From the NCBI GenBank assembly GCA_024196135.1, contig JAMQCK010000950.1, positions 1-13,616 on the forward strand: DNA of 13,616 nt, in the 5' to 3' direction. Made by a program: the position numbers and the translations under genes. Of the stretch, positions 8,095 through 13,616 are shown piece by piece (position 1 is the first letter of the stretch; the number at the start of each line of letters is the position of its first letter). This DNA is from Pleurotus ostreatus/Saccharomyces cerevisiae fusant. Taxonomy: Eukaryota; Opisthokonta. The notes beneath the pieces are model-generated. The model searched no databases and was not told the origin of the DNA. It saw only the letters and a list, made by a program, of their open reading frames with translations.

Positions 8095-8956
8095 ATGAGC
8101 ACAACCTTCGTGATCAACAAAGACGACGAAGGTGAGCACGCACCTCAATGTCAGTGGAGTACTATTGTTGACGAGCACAGTAACCCGCGTGCCGACCCCC
8201 TTGGGACCCGGAGAGTCGCTGTCGTGGCCGTCGAAACTCACCGGCCGTCATATCTTCACTGTCTCCTGGGAGGAGAAATCAGTGCAGTGGATGGCTGGGA
8301 GCTTCAAGCCGCTGCATGTATGGGGTCAGAAAGTCGTCCGCGAAGATGGTCAGCACACCAAAGCCGAACCGGTCACCCTTCATAACTATTTCGGCCCGCA
8401 CACCATCCGGTTGCAGCGCGTTATCGAGTCCCCCATAAAGCCGTTCACATCAGACATGCTGAAAGTGATGGCGCGGGTGGGCCACCTCTGCGACACTCTC
8501 AATGTGGGCGTGCGCTGGGCGATCGCCGAGCCGGCTATCACGAGGCTGAGCAGTGTCAAGAAGCTCACCTTCCACCTCGGCGATGTAGAAGACGTAGGAA
8601 AGCTGGTCAAGTGGCTTGCTTCCCCCCGCCCGAAGGGCGGTCGTCCGAACTTGCCGTTTCTCCACACCCTCAGCATCACCTGCGACGGGGGGTGCGACCT
8701 TGACGAGCTTGTGAAGTGCTTCGTCTTGCGGTCGTCCCTGGGAGGTAAGCCCCTTACGCTGACCTACAGCATGCCCGCCTTCTGGCCGGCCCCGCACGAG
8801 GTAGAGATCGCGAAGGATCAGCTGTCCAAAGCCCAGGTAAAATTGCACGTTCAGCGCTCGGAGGAGCAGCTTCTGAGCTCAGAGGACGAGGGAGATGAGG
8901 ACCAGGCACCTTCTACGTCGACGCTGGGAGATATCAGCGAGGAGGAGGATGCTTGA
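8095..8956 (+). CDS. Gene E: hypothetical protein resembling the C-terminal part of fungal F-box/LRR proteins
   Basis: 270 aa, joining 8095-8131 and 8181-8956. The 49-nt intron has donor GTGAGC, a TTGAC branch-like site and acceptor CACAG in phase 1. The first ATG after the TATA box opens exon 1 (MSTTFVINKDDE). Segments such as LCDTLNV (115-121), a stretch of short beta/alpha-like repeats, and LPFLHTLSI (170-178) followed by LDELVKCFVLRSSLGG resemble, from memory, the LRR-like C-terminal region of agaricomycete F-box proteins. No N-terminal F-box is visible, so substrate-adaptor function cannot be claimed. The tail, from about residue 245, is very acidic (SSEDEGDEDQ...SEEEDA). It has no finger and no resemblance to its neighbours, yet its upstream region is a copy of theirs. 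It could be a fragment, a chimera or a lineage-specific family. Confidence 0.82.
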
Positions 8957-9717
8957 ATCCCGCTGACACTACCTGGGCTAGTTTTAGTCCGACGATAATT
9001 GTAGCAGTCGCTTTGTAGTCGTACCAGTATTGGGTTCAGAATGACCGAGCCAGTACCATGCGCAAACATAGACGAACCTGCCAATCGGCCTCGGACACGC
9101 ACGGTAAATTGCTCCTCTTCCGGAGTATGTCGCATTCAGCTAGAGCATATTCAGTCTTTATAAGGAGATAACTAGCTTGCTAATCGAACCTACTAGCTCT
9201 AGGAGAGCCACCAGATGACGCGAGAGACGAGGAAGTAAGGAGTGCTTAGCCCGACAGATGGAGGCCACGTGTCAGATGTACGCGTGGTTCTGTCACATCC
9301 TACGTCACGCCTCCCCGGTCGAGGCTTCTCCTTCGCTCGGTCGTCCATGCTCGGCCTCCGGTTGTTACAAGCAGAACAAAAAGCATCCTATAGATTTGAC
9401 TATGCACCTTGTCTGACGATTGCGACATACTCGTGTCCCGACTTCAAAAGCACGATAAGCGCAAGTCATCTACCGTTGCTTTGGGGCCAAATCTGCGGTG
9501 ATTTCTCGACGAGTACCTACGAGATTATGCTGAACTCACACCAATAGCTCTCGTAACTTGTACTTCGACATATGCTCTAATCGCCCGTCGCACAACTTGG
9601 TCGCAGGACAAAAGCCACGGACTTTTTCTGGAGAAAAGGCATGTTTGTGATCGTACGAGCAGTCTCTATCCGCCGAGGCGGTCCTTAAGCGACAAAGCAA
9701 ACCGCATCACAGACATC
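8957..9717. other. Intergenic region between genes E and D
   Basis: No gene is supported. A 101-codon ORF at 9242-9547 has no domain, no TATA nearby and non-coding-like composition. CACGTG occurs at 9266-9271, 452 bp before the TATA of gene D, but its flanks do not resemble the duplicated upstream regions. A CRE-like TACGTCAC occurs near 9301-9308. Confidence 0.5.
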
Positions 9718-9724
9718 TATATAA
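9718..9724 (+). promoter_or_regulatory. TATA box of gene D
   Basis: TATATAA at 9718-9724, 107-115 bp upstream of the two candidate ATGs of gene D. The 29-nt element of genes B and C is absent here. Confidence 0.6.
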
Positions 9725-9832
9725 TGGCGTCCTGCAGAGTTCTGCTTTCGGGATCTTCCAAAGCTACCGACGTATCTGATTGATCCAACAGCTGCGCTGT
9801 CGCCTCTCCCCCTTCTTCCATTTCATGGTATT

Positions 9833-11575
9833 ATGTGGTTCACTGACGAATCCGCTGTCGACTGCGAAGGCAACTCAGAAGGTGAGTATTCCTGATGCGC
9901 TTCTGCTCCTCCGCCACTCGATCTCACCGACGCCACTTCTCAGGGTGAGTACCTCTCAGTCGACAGCATTCCCGGATTCGTCCAGTGCATATGTCAGGTG
10001 TGCGGCCAGCGCGTGATCAGCGGCGATGGCCAGAAACGACACCGACTAAGCCACTTGTCGGACGATGCTCCGAAGGCCGAGGAGACGAAAAGGTGCGCTC
10101 ATATCCTTCGTGGACGAGTAACGAGACAGCCGGCCTTTCTGTGGCTGAGGATGGCTACAATCGTCGAAGACGTTTTTATCCAGCTTTTCTCGTTGACTGA
10201 TGCGCTCTTAGGCCTCACAAATGCAGGTACTGCATGCAAGGGTTCGCGCAGAATGGGACGATGCTCAGTCATATTAGGGCGAAACAGTACGTGCCCCTTT
10301 TCTATCCCATACGAAGACATGACCCTTCACCGGTCCATTACCGAATCGTGCCGTACACCAGAGCGCTAACTAGTGACTCCCAGCGAGCAGCACCGTAAAC
10401 TTCAATGCACCGACTGCGGTGAGAGGTTCGCCGATCATGCCGGCCTCCACCGCCATCGCAAGCGTAAGCACGGCTGGATGACGTCCAACCCAAGAGGCCC
10501 GAAGAGCAATTCAACGTCCCAAAAGTCTGTGGCAAGAGGACAGGCGTCCAAGAAGCGGCAGGTCACGCCGACGACTGCGATGCCTCAAACAGACGACGCG
10601 TCCACGGCGGAAACGACGCAGGCGCCGACGCCTCCAGAGACTGAGCTCCGACCTACTGCGCCACTCAGTTCGAGCTCAACTCCTCGTGTCCCGTTCAACG
10701 CGCCGAGCTTCCCTTTCACCTTCGCTGCCGACACGACGGGCGCCATCGATTTCTTCTCGGTCAACTCATCTGAGCAACACGTGGACTCTCTGGATGCCAC
10801 GCCCGCTGGAGCCTTCACTCTGCCAGCCAACGACTCGCTGCACGGTTTCGGTGAAGAATATGCGGATGCTTACACGATGCAGGCTCCGGCAAGCGACTTC
10901 GCCTATCAGTATCATCCTCAGGTGAAAATCGAACCCGACTTCGCGGAGAACTTCGACGACCCTGGCGCCCTTGTTCAACCCTTCGCGCCGACCGCTCCCT
11001 CCTTCGGCAGTATCTACTCCGACTCGACTTTATTTCCGATTAACCCAACGCCCTCGCTGCTTACAAGAGCGACCGCAGCCGCTTCAACACGCGCGGCTGT
11101 ACCCTACGACATCTCGTCGACTCCGGAAACGTCTATTGCGAATCCGCCTTCTTCCTCCCCATGGTATTTCGAGCGCAACCTCGACGCGTGCAACTTCGAC
11201 GCCCTTCAATCCGGCTTCGACGTCGACGCCAATTACGATGCAAACTTCGAGTTCTCGTCCTCTCACTTGCGGCAAATTCTCGAGCCTTATCCGCACGCGG
11301 CCAGCGAGTTTTTCGAGCCCGAAGGCTTGGTTTCTTCCTACGCACCGGAGACAGAGTATGATGATGTGTGCGAGCAGAACCTCACTGAGAAGCCGTTGCA
11401 GATGCAGTACGCGACGGAGTTCACGGAATACACGACGCAGGCATCGGCGCACGCGATGGACCACGGCGGCTGGCCGACGCTGGCATACAACGGTGAGGGC
11501 TCGTCTTCGGTGGATTATTCCGCGTCCTACTTTGGGACATTCACGCCGTCACGTCATCTCTATGACTGGTCATAG
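9833..11575 (+). CDS. Gene D: C2H2 zinc-finger protein, three fingers, paralogue of gene A
   Basis: Putative nuclear transcription factor of 482 aa, joining 9833-9881, 9960-10092, 10212-10286 and 10384-11575. Introns start with GTGAGT, GTGCGC and GTACGT; the last two have CTGAT and GCTAACT branch sites. Fingers: C28-x2-C31-x12-H44-x3-H48; C65-x2-C68-x12-H81-x4-H86; C94-x2-C97-x12-H110-x4-H115. H86 is coded across an intron (CA|C). The second and third introns sit at the same places and phases as the two visible introns of gene A. Basic SKKRQV (from residue 141) may be a nuclear signal. The long tail is Thr/Pro/Ser-rich, with VKIE at 266-269 fitting the sumoylation consensus and acidic/aromatic clusters (about 351-375) typical of activation domains. 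An equally in-frame start at 9825 with acceptor 9943 instead of 9959 gives 490 aa. I prefer 9833 because it has A at -3. No named orthologue recognised. Confidence 0.88.
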
Positions 11576-12462
11576 GCTCACGCAGTCGAGCGTCGGCGAT
11601 TAGTATAAGCATTTCCCCCGCACAAATCCTGGAGCTTGGATCATGCTTGCCGAGCATCGCATGATTCGACTCACCTTGCTGGATTTGTGCGAGGATAATG
11701 TCGTATTTATCTTTACCAATTAATCCAACCCCAACCCCCTCCGGTTGTTCCTTAGATGGCTTGCGTCGTGGAGACCACTGACGCATTCTTTCTTGTGCGA
11801 CTGGACGTCCTCGAGAAGGAGACGGCGGTAAAGTCAGATTTCGTCAAGATTTTGTGGCGAGGACGTCGAAGTTGTGTGTCAATGCGGCACTGACGTAGGG
11901 GCAACGGACTTCCTTGCGCGTGTGTTCTTCGAAGACCTAGCGCCGGGCGATTGAAGGGGCTACTGGCAATTCGCCCATCGCAGGCCCTGCCGAATATCTC
12001 ATCCTCGATATGCCTTCTACGATCGCGGTGTCGGGAAATTCACCTGCTGACCAGCGATAGCAATGAAAGCGGTCCGCGAGTAGGACAATTACGCTATCCA
12101 TCTGGTACATCTACTACTTGCGCTCAAGACACACGTACGGCGTCTGATCTTGTTTTGAGGCGGGCGCGTGTTGTGGGTCCGGGCGCTCGGCAGATGCCGA
12201 ACAATAACGACACGAATGTGGGACAATGGACCATGCATCGCAAGCTTTGCCAGTGACCGTCAACATACTACCCTACGCAACTTCGTCTAACGATCCCTCT
12301 GACTGCCGTCGACAGACCAGCATCTATCTGGTGCGTCACTTACCTCCGCCCTCGCGCCTTCGTCTCTGATCAAATCATTCACTACAGCAGTTACGCCTTG
12401 ACCTTGCCACTCGACCTCAGTTCTCGCAGCCACAAAAACAGCGCTGCACATTTCAGGTCTCC
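11576..12462. other. Intergenic region between genes D and F
   Basis: No gene is supported over about 890 bp. It contains the nested palindrome at 11619-11691 and a 10-bp inverted repeat (GACGTCCTCG 11804-11813, CGAGGACGTC 11858-11867). An ORF at 11951-12256 has no domain and chance-like composition. The last 160 bp before gene F contain pyrimidine-rich stretches and no clear TATA box. Confidence 0.5.
11619..11691. repeat. 73-nt nested inverted repeat downstream of gene D
   Basis: Outer arms CGCACAAATCC (11619-11629) and GGATTTGTGCG (11681-11691) are perfectly complementary. Inside them ATCATGC (11640-11646) pairs with GCATGAT (11659-11665), with TGCT/AGCA further in. It starts 44 bp after the stop codon, so it probably lies in the 3' UTR. 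It could be a structured RNA element, a termination or processing signal, or the footprint of a small mobile element. It lacks a tRNA-like T-arm. Confidence 0.7.
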
Positions 12463-13278
12463 ATGAACTTCTCCATCGCGTCGTCCTCGCCCGTGACTTG
12501 GGCGTATCAGCCATCGTTTCTCGAAGCGCAGGCTGCGCTCGGTGTCGATCGCGATATTTGGTACTGGCCGCGAGCGCCGGATGAATATCAGTCTCTCGGA
12601 GGCGTTGGGTCCGCCATGGCTTGGATGTCGTGGCATGAATCACAGACTCAGGCGTGGTGGCAAGGTTATAGAGCATGCCAGGCCCAGTTGTCTGCTGCCC
12701 TCTATCCTGTCGACTCCGACCGACATAGCCCCCCGCAGGCGCCGCCAGCCTCCTCCCTCCCCTCCTCCCTCCCCTCCTCCGCACAGCCTCCGTCGCTCTC
12801 TGACCTTGCAGCACTAGAGGTCCATGCACTCGAGACAGCATGCTACGACGATCGTCTGAACATGCCCGCCCCTTCCGACGACGGGCACGCGCATGAGGAA
12901 GATATTGTGGACTACGCGTATGGATGCTCCTCACGGCACCTTCTTTCCGACTACGTCGACGATGTCTACTTCTCGCCGCCGCAGGCTCCCGAAAGCGACG
13001 AGGGAAGCTCGTCAAGCGCCTCCTCCTCTAGGAGCGACTCGCTGAGTTCTTCTGCAGATGAACTCGACGACTGCATGCCTGCGCATGCATCGTCGGAATA
13101 CGATGGCGCAAACTCTTCCGATGCGCATGATCTAGCAGACGGCCCTATTCCCGCCGCCTTGCGCGCCCGTCACAGCTTCAGTGACGTGAAGCTTGGCCCA
13201 ACCGGCCGATATACCTTGCAACCCACGAAGACCTTGCCGCTGTACGCTGAGGAGCGGCGAGTTCCTATAGAAATATAG
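12463..13278 (+). CDS. Gene F: unrecognised acidic, Ser/Pro-rich protein
   Basis: Single-exon ORF of 271 aa. The N-terminal 80 residues are rich in Trp, Tyr, Ala and Gln (for example AWMSWHESQTQAWWQGYRA) and could form a small helical domain. The rest is acidic, Ser/Asp/Pro-rich and probably disordered. It includes SSLPSSLPSS, coded by a 12-nt repeat, and a Ser-rich run near residues 185-205. No signal peptide, membrane segment, zinc finger or catalytic motif is visible. The + strand is preferred over the 242-codon antisense ORF, which is Arg-rich low complexity typical of a shadow of acidic coding sequence. No clear TATA box is seen, so expression and the exact start are uncertain. An upstream non-coding or coding exon is possible. 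Confidence 0.68.
   Translation: MNFSIASSSPVTWAYQPSFLEAQAALGVDRDIWYWPRAPDEYQSLGGVGSAMAWMSWHESQTQAWWQGYRACQAQLSAALYPVDSDRHSPPQAPPASSLPSSLPSSAQPPSLSDLAALEVHALETACYDDRLNMPAPSDDGHAHEEDIVDYAYGCSSRHLLSDYVDDVYFSPPQAPESDEGSSSSASSSRSDSLSSSADELDDCMPAHASSEYDGANSSDAHDLADGPIPAALRARHSFSDVKLGPTGRYTLQPTKTLPLYAEERRVPIEI
12751..12780. repeat. 12-nt tandem repeat inside gene F
   Basis: TCCTCCCTCCCC is repeated twice and a half, coding SSLP-type repeats. It is a pure pyrimidine tract on the + strand, so it could be length-variable between strains without breaking the frame. Confidence 0.8.
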
Positions 13279-13616
13279 ACATCGAGGAATGCTGCACATC
13301 ACCACATACTATTCCATGGCCACCTCGGACATCTCCATCGTGTATATACGAGTATTCTCGATTGCTCAGTGTTGCTGCTATGGTGTAATCACCTGTCCTG
13401 TATTCATCTAAGTCCAAGCGATGGAGGGCTTGAGGGCTCCTTCAGACAGTATTGCCCCTCGACGTCGCGCCGTTTGGTTTGCCATATCGCCCACCGGACA
13501 TCTATATGAAGAGGGGTGTTAAGAGGGACAAGACTTACAAGAAACCAATTGATCAGCTCCATGGTGTTTCGTCTACGCGTATTCATCGGCAGATAAAGCC
13601 ATAGGTCGCGCCCAGA
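13279..13616. other. Region downstream of gene F
   Basis: No feature is supported. A minus-strand ORF at 13404-13586 contains a GTAAGT donor-like site, but the candidate intron would be only 37 nt and the continuation is short. I regard this as 3' flank and spacer. Confidence 0.45.

Noticed and set aside
9242..9547. 101-codon ORF in the E-D spacer
   Set aside because: No domain, no promoter signal, composition like surrounding non-coding DNA.
11804..11867. 10-bp inverted repeat GACGTCCTCG/CGAGGACGTC
   Set aside because: Long 44-nt loop and no nested pairing; could be chance.
11951..12256. 101-codon ORF in the D-F spacer
   Set aside because: No domain or paralogue and no supporting promoter or splice signals.
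12287..13015. Minus-strand 242-codon ORF opposite gene F
   Set aside because: Arg-rich low complexity with no domain, explained as the antisense shadow of an acidic, Ser/Pro-rich coding sequence.
13404..13586. Minus-strand gene with a GTAAGT donor and CATATAG acceptor
   Set aside because: The intron would be only 37 nt and the spliced frame ends after about 19 more codons; too weak without transcripts.

Overview
The window looks like nuclear DNA from a filamentous basidiomycete, most likely an agaricomycete/polypore-type fungus (inference). The signs are GC-rich coding sequence, short spliceosomal introns of about 49-182 nt with GTRNGN donors and CTRAY branch sites, TATA promoters with pyrimidine-rich leaders, and long low-complexity tails behind C2H2 zinc fingers. 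I see no rRNA, tRNA, CRISPR array or intact transposon. All six genes I support lie on the + strand.

Layout: (A) <1-1481, a 5'-truncated three-finger C2H2 protein; 1482-2379, intergenic; 2380-3075, a long upstream region rich in palindromes; (B) 3076-4527, a one-finger C2H2 protein; 4528-5641, 3' flank of B, then an upstream region related to that of B; (C) 5642-7215, a one-finger paralogue of B; 7216-8094, 3' flank of C, then a third related upstream region; (E) 8095-8956, a non-finger protein resembling the C-terminal half of fungal F-box/LRR proteins; 8957-9832, intergenic with a TATA box; (D) 9833-11575, a three-finger paralogue of A with the same intron positions; 11576-12462, intergenic with a nested palindrome; (F) 12463-13278, an unrecognised acidic, Ser/Pro-rich protein; 13279-13616, nothing supported.

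The central theme is a head-to-tail family of putative C2H2 transcription factors in which two one-finger genes (B, C) and one unrelated gene (E) sit between two three-finger genes (A, D). A phase-2 intron lies just before the last finger in all four. In A and D it cuts through the codon of finger 2's fourth zinc ligand.

The most unusual signal is regulatory. B, C and E share diverged, collinear upstream regions that begin at a CACGTG box and end at a TATA box 510, 500 and 500 bp away. In B and C a 29-nt element is conserved at 28/29 positions and sits exactly 7 nt from the TATA box, although the flanks have diverged. This suggests co-regulation of the array, and that the non-finger gene E acquired or kept a zinc-finger-type promoter. 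Gene models come from reading splice signals and comparing paralogues by eye; no expression data or database search was available.
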